Assembly: GCA_003862155.1 (NCBI GenBank)
Contig: QOUV01000003.1
Coordinates: forward strand, 107,741-171,740
Length of the DNA: 64,000 nt
Origin: Lachnospiraceae bacterium
GTDB lineage: Bacteria > Bacillota > Clostridia > Lachnospirales > Lachnospiraceae
Direction of reading: 5' to 3'
Shown: positions 35,480 through 44,207 of the stretch, piece by piece
How the letters are laid out: every line of letters starts with the position of its first letter
Numbering within the stretch: the stretch's first letter is position 1
Program-made: the position numbers and the translations under genes
Notes under the pieces: generated by a model
The model's database searches: none
What the model saw: the letters and a program-made list of their open reading frames with translations, nothing else
Told to the model about the DNA's origin: nothing

Positions 35480-37840
35480 TTGTTCGGCGATGTAAAGGCG
35501 TGATGCGAAGTCTGTCATAACGCGGACTTTGTCGTTGTAGCCGGTGCCGATGAAGCCGGCTGGAAGATTGATGCCTGCATTCATAAGGAGCGAGCCGGAG
35601 ACGGTCTCGTCTAAGACTTCGGTCTTCAGCTTTACGAATTTTGCTACGGCGCTCTCGGCTACTGAGCCCGGCTTTAAGTGCACAGGTGACATTGTATTTA
35701 TCATGCTGCCAAAGGTGCGGACGTCGATATCAGCAGGGATGTTGTAGACGTGGTACTTTTTGTCGGGATCAAGGCCTTTGAATTTCAGGTTCTCGTAGCG
35801 GAGTCCCGGCTTTACTTCCTTTATTACGATCATTCCTACGGCCTGCGTCTTATCCTTTGATGCAGTTACCCATTTGACTGAATTCTCCTCGTTGCTTACG
35901 CGGTAAAAATCACCGGTCTGAAGAGTGTGGCGGAGTTTTTTGTAGAGCTCATTTAAGGAAGCGAGCTCCCTGAAATCGTCCTTTGAGAGGTCATTCGGGT
36001 TTACTTCCATGCCGTAACTAGTAAAAGCTGCGACATTGAATCTCGAATCGAGGGGAGTTCTTCGAAGCGTCTGGTGGTTCGGGCAGTCGCTGACATGACC
36101 TGTAGCCACGGAAAGCGGATAGCCGAACGAGAGTCCCTGCTGGATCGTAAGCCTCGAGATCGCGTCTGAATTGTCCGAGACCCAGATCTGCGGAAAATAC
36201 GACAGGATTCCCAGGTCAAATCTGTTGCCGCCAGAAGCGCAGCCCTCGAATAAAATATGTGGAAATTTTTTCACAAGGGAACTCATAATCTTGTAGAGTC
36301 CTAGGATATAGCGGTGGAAAAGCTCTCCACTGCTTCGCTCTTTAAGGTAAGGCGAGTAGACATCTGAAAAAATTCTGTTGTAGTCCCACTTTACGTAATT
36401 TATCTGAGCCGATGAAAAAATACCACTCATCGCATCGATCACAAATTTTACGACATCAGGGTTCGACAGGTCGAGAAGTCTCTGATTGCGGCCCTCTGAG
36501 TGCTCTTTTAGAGGGATTGCGATTGCCCAGTCCGGATGCGCACGGTAGAGGTCTGAGTCCACATTTACCATCTCTGGCTCGACCCAGATACCAAACATCA
36601 GGCCCATCTCGTGGATCCTGTCGGCAAGGTATGAGAGGCCGTGTGTGAGTTTCTTCGTGTTTACGGTCCAGTCTCCGAGAGATGTCTTGTCGTTGTCACG
36701 TTTTCCAAACCAGCCGTCATCCATTACGAAAAGTTCAGCTCCAAGCTCCTTTCCCTTCTTTGCAAAAGAGAGAAGTTTCTTCTCGTTTATATCAAAATAT
36801 GAAGCTTCCCAGGAATTTAAAACGACAGGCTTGTCTCTCTTCGCCCACTCGCCGGTCAGGATATGGTCTCTGACGAAGTCGGCCATAATGACAGAAAGTG
36901 CCGAGTAGCCGCCATTTGTAAACGCAATAACAGACTCAGGAGCCGAGAAATCCTCACCCGGAGCGAGTGAAAAATCGAAATCGACCGGATTGATTCCTGT
37001 CAGTATTCTGGTCTTTCCGTATGTATTTACAGAGACACTTTCATAGTGATTTCCGCTGTAAATAAGGTTTGAGCCGATGCAGCGGCCATGCTCTTCTGTG
37101 CAGTCAGGATCTGAGACGATAAAATACGGATTTGCCCTGTTTGAGGAAGAGCCCACTACAGAAGATACGCTGAAATTTCCGGCACTTACTATAGTGTCAT
37201 TTCTGTTCATCTCCCGGATCCAGGCGCCCGTAAATGTCGTGACCTTGTACCCGCTTCCGAAGACATCGAGCTGTCCGGAAAGCAGCCTTTTAAGTCGTAC
37301 AGTAGAATCCGAGGCATTTTCGAATCTTGCGCTGCGCGCTATCACATCGCTGTCCGGATAAACCGAATAGAAAATGTGAAGCAGATAGCCGTTGTTTTTG
37401 TCAGTAAGTTTAAGCTCAAGTGTCTGTGCCTTGTCCTCATCGTTTTCCGACTTCTCATGCGAAGTCGGAAGGCCATCTATGATATTTTTTCCATCTGTAA
37501 TGTCAAAAGATGAATATATAAAATCCAGAGTCGTGCTTCCATCGGATGAGACAGCCTCTACAAAGGGCTCTCTGATATCTCCTTTTCCGTACTCTCCTAC
37601 GAGAAGGCGGACATCCTCCAGAGAATATTTGTTATTCTCTGGATTGTATTCGATTGAATCTCCGACAGAAAACTCATTTTTTTCAGAGAGGGAGAGAGCT
37701 TCCTCCGCCGAATCGAGCTGAATCGATGGTCCGTAGTAAGCTGTCTCGATCTGTCCCGACGGAAGTGTCAGAAAAACAAGAGTCGTGTGCGGGGTGTCGA
37801 GGACAAAGGCGGTTCTGTCACCTTTTAATACTCTTATCAT
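35468..37840 (-). CDS. GH36 alpha-galactosidase
   Basis: Hydrolyses terminal alpha-galactosides such as melibiose and raffinose. 790 residues: beta-sandwich N-domain (1-about 320), TIM barrel with the nucleophile D486 in YVKWDYNR and the acid/base D556 in WVSDNSDA, and a C-terminal sheet. FVMDDGWFGKR and FEGCASGGNRFD are GH36 signatures. No signal peptide, so it acts in the cytoplasm on imported sugar. Its ATG shares one base with the symporter stop (TAATG). The C-terminal VGQ comes from the adjoining repeat. Confidence 0.93.
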   Translation of the reverse strand: MIRVLKGDRTAFVLDTPHTTLVFLTLPSGQIETAYYGPSIQLDSAEEALSLSEKNEFSVGDSIEYNPENNKYSLEDVRLLVGEYGKGDIREPFVEAVSSDGSTTLDFIYSSFDITDGKNIIDGLPTSHEKSENDEDKAQTLELKLTDKNNGYLLHIFYSVYPDSDVIARSARFENASDSTVRLKRLLSGQLDVFGSGYKVTTFTGAWIREMNRNDTIVSAGNFSVSSVVGSSSNRANPYFIVSDPDCTEEHGRCIGSNLIYSGNHYESVSVNTYGKTRILTGINPVDFDFSLAPGEDFSAPESVIAFTNGGYSALSVIMADFVRDHILTGEWAKRDKPVVLNSWEASYFDINEKKLLSFAKKGKELGAELFVMDDGWFGKRDNDKTSLGDWTVNTKKLTHGLSYLADRIHEMGLMFGIWVEPEMVNVDSDLYRAHPDWAIAIPLKEHSEGRNQRLLDLSNPDVVKFVIDAMSGIFSSAQINYVKWDYNRIFSDVYSPYLKERSSGELFHRYILGLYKIMSSLVKKFPHILFEGCASGGNRFDLGILSYFPQIWVSDNSDAISRLTIQQGLSFGYPLSVATGHVSDCPNHQTLRRTPLDSRFNVAAFTSYGMEVNPNDLSKDDFRELASLNELYKKLRHTLQTGDFYRVSNEENSVKWVTASKDKTQAVGMIVIKEVKPGLRYENLKFKGLDPDKKYHVYNIPADIDVRTFGSMINTMSPVHLKPGSVAESAVAKFVKLKTEVLDETVSGSLLMNAGINLPAGFIGTGYNDKVRVMTDFASRLYIAEQVGQ

Positions 37841-39246
37841 TAATAATTAGCTCCTTTGAGGATTCCCTGGACCTTCTTCTCATTGTAGAAGTGAAGGATT
37901 ACAGCTCCTGCGAGGCAGAATGCTACAGCTGCGAAGGCTGCGATACGGTATCCTAAACCTGTGGCAACTGAGATAGTTCCCAGAGAAGTGAAAAGAAGGA
38001 TTGAAAGTGACTGTCCGAGCTTCATAGAGAAGGTACGGGCTGCGAAAAACATTCCGTCGTGGTTCTCGCCAGTAGTGATCGCGTCACTCTTTGCAATATC
38101 GGCAACGATCGTCTGTGGAATGATTCCAAGGATTGCCATTGGGAAAGCTGCGCAGACAACAACGAGGATTCCGCTTACGATTCCCGGAAGTCCGAACATT
38201 CCTGAAAGTCCTGTGATAAGGAATACGAGGCACATGCCGAGGAATGCGAAGAATACGAGTTTTTTCTTCTCAAAATGTCCCATCAGTTTATTTACAGGTA
38301 CATAGCAGATAACAGAGAGAAGCGTCATTGCGATGTAGAGGATAGTAGAATATGCCTCAGGGAGCTTCATAAGGACTGTAACATAGTGCAGAAGTCCTGT
38401 CTGGAACATTGTGATTCCAACCCAGTAGCAGATATCGCTTGCTACGAAAATACGGAAGTTCTTGTTTGAAAAGCACTTTGCAAGTGAGGAGAAAGCATTG
38501 CCCTCTGTCGGCTTGACATCTACATATTCAGTCTCTTTTATCGTAAGGGCAGGTACCAGGCAGCAGACCATAGCGATAAGAGCAAGGACTATAAAGACTA
38601 TTCTCATAGCCCAGACACGGCTTCCCACTGCAGGTGTAATGGCGCTCCAGATAGTTGGTGCGACATATCCAAGTGCAGAACCTAAGATAAATGTAAAAGA
38701 GATAGCTGTTGAAATATCGGCAAGTGTCTTCTCATCTCTTGAAAGTTCTGCAATAAGTGCGTTGTAAGGTGTGCAGTAGATCGTCATGAAAAGATAGAAA
38801 AGGAGCATCATGACAAGTACCCATATGCCGTTTATGATGCCGTTTGTGCCGAGCTTTGAAGCTACAGGATTTCCAGCCGTCGGGCAGATGTAGACCATAA
38901 TAGTGATCAGCGCAAGAGGGATCGCTGCCCTCTTCATAAACGGGATACGGCGTCCTTTTGGATTTTTGCTCCTGTCGGAGAGATTTCCGATCCAGGGATC
39001 TGTAACAGCGTCAAATACACGGCCAATGGCATAGATACCGCCGATGATCGTAAATACTCCAAGGATCACACGTCCCTGAGGGATGAAATAGATCATACCC
39101 TCTTTTACTGAAACGTCATCCGGCTGGTAGAACGACTCGATAAAGTTCGTAAGGATGGCGCTCATCAGTGACCATCCCAGCTGACCAATGGCAAAAAGCC
39201 AGATGATCTTTTTTGTAATAGGTTTAAGCTCTTTTGTGCTTGACAT
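37840..39246 (-). CDS. GPH-family sugar:cation symporter (MelB-like)
   Basis: 468-residue major-facilitator protein with about 12 helices. The GRVFDAVTDPWIGNLSDRS motif (about 74-93, shortened here) is diagnostic of the glycoside-pentoside-hexuronide family. Next to a GH36 enzyme it most likely imports alpha-galactosides. Confidence 0.9.
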   Translation of the reverse strand: MSSTKELKPITKKIIWLFAIGQLGWSLMSAILTNFIESFYQPDDVSVKEGMIYFIPQGRVILGVFTIIGGIYAIGRVFDAVTDPWIGNLSDRSKNPKGRRIPFMKRAAIPLALITIMVYICPTAGNPVASKLGTNGIINGIWVLVMMLLFYLFMTIYCTPYNALIAELSRDEKTLADISTAISFTFILGSALGYVAPTIWSAITPAVGSRVWAMRIVFIVLALIAMVCCLVPALTIKETEYVDVKPTEGNAFSSLAKCFSNKNFRIFVASDICYWVGITMFQTGLLHYVTVLMKLPEAYSTILYIAMTLLSVICYVPVNKLMGHFEKKKLVFFAFLGMCLVFLITGLSGMFGLPGIVSGILVVVCAAFPMAILGIIPQTIVADIAKSDAITTGENHDGMFFAARTFSMKLGQSLSILLFTSLGTISVATGLGYRIAAFAAVAFCLAGAVILHFYNEKKVQGILKGANY

Positions 39247-39266
39247 TTTTATAACCTCCGGTTTTA

Positions 39267-40715
39267 TTATTTCTGATTCGCGGCAGCCGCCAGCTTAACG
39301 CAGTTGTAGGCTCCGTCGTAAACTCCTATTGACTTGTTCTGCTCAATGCAGTGACACATGCTCTCGATGATATAAGGGTCTTTTATCATAAGGCCTATCA
39401 TCTGCAGAACGTGTGGGATGTCCCTGATCTCATATGTTCCGTCTCCAAGCTCAGCAGAGTGGATAGCTGCCCACATCTCGTGCTTTCCGACCCTCCTGAT
39501 GAAAAGCTTCGGGACCGGGTAAAATGCGAGCTCTGACGGCTTTGTGATAAGGCAGTCACAGGCTCTCATCAAAAGATTCGTGATGTATACGGCTTCGAAA
39601 ATATTTTTATGGTAAAAAGCGTGTACACCTGTCATGTCTGCATCGAGCATGTCGTCTGCAAAGCCTGCTGCCTCGCGGAAATTCTCAAAGTGCTCAGCAG
39701 ATACGTCCTTTAACCCGTCGACTTTCACAAGGAGCTCATCCCAGACATTTCTGTAATCTCCTACGTTTACGATCACGGATGCTCTGCCCTTCTTTACAGC
39801 CGGCATAAGGTACTTAAGGATCGCTTCAAAAATATCTGCCTGGGCCCCTGCGCCGCCGATACTAAGCATGAATCTGACAGGTTTCTTCCCGTGCAGGCGG
39901 TCGATCCTTCTCCTGCAGTCGGCTTCAATATTCCTTACGAGCTCATCGTCGATATAGTGTCCGGTATAGTAGAGCTCATTCCCTGGAATAGGGTTTAAGA
40001 CCTTTTTGCCATAGAAGCCGTTTAATACTCTGTATCCAAGATAGGAGTTGTGGGTCTGTATCGTGTGAATGGCTCCCTCTGCAAGGTGCAGAGCCATCGG
40101 CCAGTTATCAGGTATCGCCTCAACGACATGTTTCATGCCGCCAGCCAGAGCCGACTGTGCAGGCCATGCGTGGGTGGCGATGACAGGGATATCTTTAGGA
40201 ATGTTCTGGTAGACAGGAGCCAGGAGCTTCGAAGTCTCCCAGTCTGAGGCATTGTATGTCAGTTTTTTAAATAAATAGTAGTTGACAGGCTCCCAGACGA
40301 GCTTGTTAAAGACCGGATTCTTCGAAAGTCTCGAACCTAGTGAATACATGTCGTTCTGCTTTGTAATGATCTTAGTCGAGGCTGTCTTGGGAAATGAGTT
40401 AAGATCCAGCCAGTACGGCGTGTAGCCTAAGGCTCTTGCTGCGCTTGCCATAGCCATCGAGATGCGGTAGTGGCCGAATCCCATTCTGATATTCGATACG
40501 ATGATCCCCTTTTCTGTATCAAACTGTGCTTCATTCTCACCTTCGAGGCGAATGTCCATGATTCCGAGATAGTCGTACAGTGATTTGTTCTTTCTGATGC
40601 GGATCTTATAGTCCACATCCTTGTCATCCGGGCAGCTCTTCTTAAATCCTTTTGCTGCTTTAAGAGACTTTCTCGCCTCGCCAGGTGTCAGCCTGTTTCC
40701 AAATATTTCTTCCAC
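39267..40715 (-). CDS. GT-B-fold (GT28/MurG-like) protein of unknown acceptor
   Basis: 482 residues. VSNIRMGFGHYRIS near residue 74 resembles the glycine-rich N-terminal loop of MurG and diacylglycerol glucosyltransferases; LSIGGAGAQ near 282 and TKPSELAFYPVPKLFI near 402 match the C-domain nucleotide-sugar site. The first 65 residues are an extra charged segment. No membrane helix. It lies between a TetR regulator (two-base gap) and the galactoside symporter (20-base gap), so it belongs to that operon although its role there is not obvious. Confidence 0.65.
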   Translation of the reverse strand: MEEIFGNRLTPGEARKSLKAAKGFKKSCPDDKDVDYKIRIRKNKSLYDYLGIMDIRLEGENEAQFDTEKGIIVSNIRMGFGHYRISMAMASAARALGYTPYWLDLNSFPKTASTKIITKQNDMYSLGSRLSKNPVFNKLVWEPVNYYLFKKLTYNASDWETSKLLAPVYQNIPKDIPVIATHAWPAQSALAGGMKHVVEAIPDNWPMALHLAEGAIHTIQTHNSYLGYRVLNGFYGKKVLNPIPGNELYYTGHYIDDELVRNIEADCRRRIDRLHGKKPVRFMLSIGGAGAQADIFEAILKYLMPAVKKGRASVIVNVGDYRNVWDELLVKVDGLKDVSAEHFENFREAAGFADDMLDADMTGVHAFYHKNIFEAVYITNLLMRACDCLITKPSELAFYPVPKLFIRRVGKHEMWAAIHSAELGDGTYEIRDIPHVLQMIGLMIKDPYIIESMCHCIEQNKSIGVYDGAYNCVKLAAAANQK

Positions 40716-40717
40716 TT

Positions 40718-41278
40718 TTACTGTTCCTCCTTAATACCGTCGATAAGCATATCCGTAAGCTCTTTCAGTGCATCGTTATAGTGAATCGAAAGCTTCGAGA
40801 GCTCATCGGATGAGAGGAATTTCTCAACCGCTGCATCGTATACCAGCCTGAAAAGCTGTTTGTCCACCTTTTTGAAAACTCCTTCTTTAATCCCCTGATC
40901 TATAAGGAAAAATGTAGTATCCCAGCCGGATTCGAGCCTCTCCTCGATCCGTTTGAAGACAGCCGGGTACTTGTCCTGAAAAGTGTAGATCGCCGGAAAA
41001 TCAACCTCAGAGTAGTTCTCCGGCATGACTGAGAGAACGCCCCTCAGCTTCTCCTCAGTGCTTAAATCCGGGTCATCTGTGATCTCCTGCTCTCTGGCTT
41101 TGATCTTGTCGAAAAAAAAGTCCACTTCTTCGAGGAACAGATGCTTCTTATCCCTTAGAACTGTGTATATGGTCTTCTTGCTTCTCTTCATCTCCTTCGC
41201 GAGGTCATCCATCGTGAACTTGATGCCCTTTTTCTTGTACACGGTCATGGTAGCTTCGAGTATTTCTTCTCTTAACAT
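40718..41278 (-). CDS. TetR/AcrR-family regulator
   Basis: 186 residues. N-terminal helix-turn-helix (FTMDDLAKEMKRSKKTIYTV, about 21-40), then an all-helical ligand domain. The ATG at 41278 follows GGAGG; a longer frame upstream is rnpB and its flank read through and is rejected. First gene of the GT-B/symporter/GH36 operon and probably its local regulator. Confidence 0.9.
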   Translation of the reverse strand: MLREEILEATMTVYKKKGIKFTMDDLAKEMKRSKKTIYTVLRDKKHLFLEEVDFFFDKIKAREQEITDDPDLSTEEKLRGVLSVMPENYSEVDFPAIYTFQDKYPAVFKRIEERLESGWDTTFFLIDQGIKEGVFKKVDKQLFRLVYDAAVEKFLSSDELSKLSIHYNDALKELTDMLIDGIKEEQ

Positions 41279-41310
41279 AGGTCCTCCGATAAACTCAAAA
41301 AAGAAAAAAC

Positions 41311-41345
41311 GGAAACGGGAAACTAAAATTCCGTATCCCGTTTCC
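41311..41345. promoter_or_regulatory. inverted repeat operator ahead of tetR
   Basis: GGAAACGGGA and its complement TCCCGTTTCC, spaced by 15 bases, lie between the candidate -10 and the tetR start. The spacing and position fit autoregulation by the TetR protein. Confidence 0.6.
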
Positions 41346-41348
41346 ATT

Positions 41349-41377
41349 ATGATAACAAAAAATCCCCGGTTTGTCAC
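41349..41377 (-). promoter_or_regulatory. candidate tetR operon promoter
   Basis: GTGACA (41372-41377) and TATCAT (41349-41354), spacer 17. The -35 lies inside the terminator hairpin of the upstream RNA gene, so the two signals overlap. Confidence 0.5.
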
Positions 41378-41382
41378 CGGGG
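41355..41382 (-). terminator. terminator between rnpB and tetR
   Basis: CCCCGGT and ACCGGGG pair around a five-base loop, followed on the minus strand by ATTTTTTGTT. Confidence 0.75.
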
Positions 41383-41432
41383 AATGTTGTACAAAAATAA
41401 GCTTATATTTTTGTGCACTTTTACTAAAAAAA

Positions 41433-41778
41433 TGAGGCAGATCGATAAGCCGGGTTATGTCGTTGCATGGCCATCTATCCAGGACCTGTGTTGCCACAGG
41501 TCTCAAGCGACCTACCTGGAACAGGCGGGCAGCCTTATGTTCCTTTGCGGTCTTGCTTCGGATGGGGTTTACATGGCTTCCTGTGTCGCCACAGGAACGG
41601 TGGTCTCTTGAGCCGCCTTTCCACCCTTACCTGTCAAAAACAGGCGGTATATTTCTGTTGCACTGTCCCTGGAGTTACCTCCGCCGGCCGTTAGCCGGCA
41701 TCCTGCCCTGTGAAGCCCGGACTTTCCTCCCGCACAGCCTTTCGGCTATATGTGCCAGCGGCCACGTGATCTACCTCA
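41433..41778 (-). ncRNA. rnpB: RNase P RNA, class A
   Basis: Catalytic RNA that matures tRNA 5' ends. The minus strand contains the diagnostic GAGGAAAGTCCGGGCTTC (P3/CR-I to P4) and, toward the 3' end, the CR-V type stretch with ACATAACCCGGCTTA. GAGGTAGATC at the 5' end pairs with GATCTGCCTC at the 3' end as P1, fixing the length near 346 bases. Followed by seven T residues. Confidence 0.95.
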
Positions 41779-41787
41779 GTGAGAAGT

Positions 41788-41816
41788 ATTCTACTACTTT
41801 TCAGACGTTAAAGCAA
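41788..41816 (-). promoter_or_regulatory. rnpB promoter overlapping the upstream gene end
   Basis: TTGCTT (41811-41816) and TAGAAT (41788-41793) with 17 bases between. The -35 is within the last codons of the kinase gene; the predicted start is within a few bases of P1. Confidence 0.8.
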
Positions 41817-43462
41817 CTTCCGCCTATAAATTCACGGATAAGCGAAGTGTTCGCGATATCATCCGCAGGCATCGGAAGGAAGTAGTCGAGGAGCTTCAGA
41901 AGTCTCTTGGCCTCTGTATACTGAGGGCTGTCCTGGCTTATAGCGTAAAGCTGCGGCTGCGCGTAGATCTTCAGCACTGCCATCTCATAAATAAGCGCTG
42001 AGTTAAACATCGCATCTGCTGACTCCTGGAACGGGAAAATATTCTTCATCTCGCCGCGGTGTACCGAGTCCCACATCGCAATAGTCTCCTCCGCCGTGGT
42101 CCCTCTTGTCCGTGCATCACGGACAATCCTTCTGATCAGACGGCCGTCTGTAGTCGACAGCGGATTGTGCTCATCGATAGAAAGCTGCGTCAATGCTGAA
42201 ATATAGATCTTGTACTTTGACTCCTTGGGAAGCGTGTAGCTCAGCGCGTCATTTAATCCGTGAATGCCTTCTAGGACCAGGACGTCATTTTTTCCAAGCT
42301 GCATCGGAATGCCGTCGTTCGACCTCTTTCCGGCCGTAAAATCAAATATCGGAAGGATGACCTTTTCGCCATTTAAAAGCTTTGTCATGTCTTCATTGAA
42401 AAGCTCGATATCAAGTCCCTCGAGAGCCTCAAAGTCCTTCTGCCCGTTCTCATCGAGAGGCATCTGGTCACGATTCAGATAAAAATTGTCGAGGGAAATG
42501 GCGTGCGGAGTAAGTCCCCTGGCCTTAAGCTGGATCGAGAGTCTCCTTGAAAATGTGGTCTTTCCAGAAGATGACGGACCGGCTATCATAATAAACTTCT
42601 TGTTTCTGTCGGAAGCTATCTCCTGAGCCAGGGCTCCGATTCTCTCCTCCATAAAGGCTTCCTGCATCAGGACGATCTCCTTCGTTCTCCCGGCAGAGAT
42701 AGCGTCATTTAAAGCACCGACTGTATCTATGTCCATGGCGCTGGCCCACTCTCTGGTCTTTTTCAAAGTGGCGAAAAGCTTCTTCGGAGGATTAAACTCA
42801 GCCACTTTACCATCTTTTCCAGGGAACTGCAGTACAAAGCCATCATCAAACGGGACGAGATCAAATGCCTTTATATACCTGGTCGAAGGAACCATGTACC
42901 CATAGAAATAGTCGTGGACTCCGTCTATCTCGTAGATATTCGTGTTCGAATTTGCCCTGTAGTGGAGAAGCTTCTGCTTGTCAGGCATCCCCTCCTCCAA
43001 AAACAGCTCGCAGGCCTCGAACGTCGGGTAGACTGACTTCGTGACAGGCAGATCCATATCTATAAGCTGCTTCATCCTTCTCTTCAGGTCAGTGAGAAGT
43101 TTTCTGGTGACCTTCTTTCCGCCGCCAAGCGTACAGTAGTATCCCTCGCCGAGCGAAAACTGGACGAAGACCGTAGGCTTTTCATCCGGAAAAATATCAT
43201 GGAGCGCCTTGTGCATCACGAATACGATGCTTCTGCGAAGCGCCCTCTGTCCGTCCTTGTCATTTGAAGATAAAAATCTGACGACACTGTCGCTTTTCAC
43301 CTGATGAGTCAGTTCTGTAAGCTTTCCATCGGCAAAAGCCAGAACGTAGTTGTCGCTCTTCTCTCCGTATATCTTCTTTGAGAGGTCCATAAGAGTCTGT
43401 CCTGCCGGGACCTCCCTCGGCTCGTCCTCTCCTTCTATCTTTACCTCGTAAAACTCTCTCAC
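41801..43462 (-). CDS. TGS/tRNA-SAD/uridine-kinase-like nucleoside kinase
   Basis: 553 residues with three parts: a TGS domain (about 1-65), a threonyl-tRNA-synthetase second-domain-like part (about 75-230) with HxxxH-like QFSLGEGYYC surroundings, and a PRK/Udk kinase domain whose P-loop IAGPSSSGKTTF lies at 293-304. Firmicutes commonly encode this fusion, annotated as nucleoside (uridine) kinase; the synthetase-like part has no known charging role. Its 3' end holds the rnpB promoter. Confidence 0.88.
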   Translation of the reverse strand: MREFYEVKIEGEDEPREVPAGQTLMDLSKKIYGEKSDNYVLAFADGKLTELTHQVKSDSVVRFLSSNDKDGQRALRRSIVFVMHKALHDIFPDEKPTVFVQFSLGEGYYCTLGGGKKVTRKLLTDLKRRMKQLIDMDLPVTKSVYPTFEACELFLEEGMPDKQKLLHYRANSNTNIYEIDGVHDYFYGYMVPSTRYIKAFDLVPFDDGFVLQFPGKDGKVAEFNPPKKLFATLKKTREWASAMDIDTVGALNDAISAGRTKEIVLMQEAFMEERIGALAQEIASDRNKKFIMIAGPSSSGKTTFSRRLSIQLKARGLTPHAISLDNFYLNRDQMPLDENGQKDFEALEGLDIELFNEDMTKLLNGEKVILPIFDFTAGKRSNDGIPMQLGKNDVLVLEGIHGLNDALSYTLPKESKYKIYISALTQLSIDEHNPLSTTDGRLIRRIVRDARTRGTTAEETIAMWDSVHRGEMKNIFPFQESADAMFNSALIYEMAVLKIYAQPQLYAISQDSPQYTEAKRLLKLLDYFLPMPADDIANTSLIREFIGGSCFNV

Positions 43463-43493
43463 AAATAACCGCCTCCTCTGGATTTCATGCTCC

Positions 43494-44207
43494 TCAATTA
43501 TTTTTCTCTTTAATAAAAATAATATCCCATTTCAATATTTTTTCAAGCTCTTTATAACGGTGATTTTCTTTGTCAATTCCCTGTAAAATCTGCGTTAAGG
43601 CTGCTATACGCTTTTTTATATACTCGATAAAGACCGGGTCCCTGTGTGAAATGAGGTACGGCCCGTACTCCATCGCAAGATCCTCATCGCATACATTCTC
43701 AGGAAGATCCCATCCGGACGCGTTGCCCTCCGGCTTTACCTTGATAAGAACATAGTATTTTCCTGCATCGAAAACAGCTCTCTCCTCGATCAGCGAAAAA
43801 CCGTTTTCGTAAAGCCATACCCTTACCTTTTTTACATCCGACTGGGGTGAGAGGATAAGCTCTTTTGCGCTTCTCGCCTTCTCTATGCTTTTTTCAAGGA
43901 TTGATATGATAAGAGAGCCGCCCATTCCACAGATAACTATCGAATCGACCGGCGCTTCAAGAGCTGTCAGGCCGTCTGAAAGAACTGTATGTATCTTCTC
44001 TTCGAGACCCGCTTCTTTAATATGCTCTTTCGCTCTCCCGAGCGGCCCCCTGTTCACATCGCAGGCATAGGCCTCTTCTGCACGGCCGCCAGAAACTAAC
44101 GCAATAGATAAAAAAGCGTGATCGCAGCCCACGTCTGCGACCACGCTTCCACTAGTCACCATTTCACAGGCGGCGTCAAGCCGCCTCGATAACTTCACAC
44201 TCATCAC
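43494..44207 (-). CDS. trmK: tRNA (adenine-22-N1)-methyltransferase
   Basis: 237-residue class I SAM methyltransferase, COG2384. Motif [16 protein letters not shown] near residue 23 and CGMGGSLII near 93 are family signatures. Overlaps the rpoD stop by four bases (ATGA), a frequent firmicute arrangement; the usual nif3-like partner is missing downstream. Confidence 0.92.
   Translation of the reverse strand: MMSVKLSRRLDAACEMVTSGSVVADVGCDHAFLSIALVSGGRAEEAYACDVNRGPLGRAKEHIKEAGLEEKIHTVLSDGLTALEAPVDSIVICGMGGSLIISILEKSIEKARSAKELILSPQSDVKKVRVWLYENGFSLIEERAVFDAGKYYVLIKVKPEGNASGWDLPENVCDEDLAMEYGPYLISHRDPVFIEYIKKRIAALTQILQGIDKENHRYKELEKILKWDIIFIKEKNN

Noticed and set aside
35321..35480. Insertion sequence
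   Set aside because: Palindromic only, with no transposase gene and no target-site duplication that I could identify.
41279..41506. 76-residue extension of the TetR protein
   Set aside because: Covers the terminator, operator and the 3' part of rnpB; the ATG at 41278 has GGAGG.
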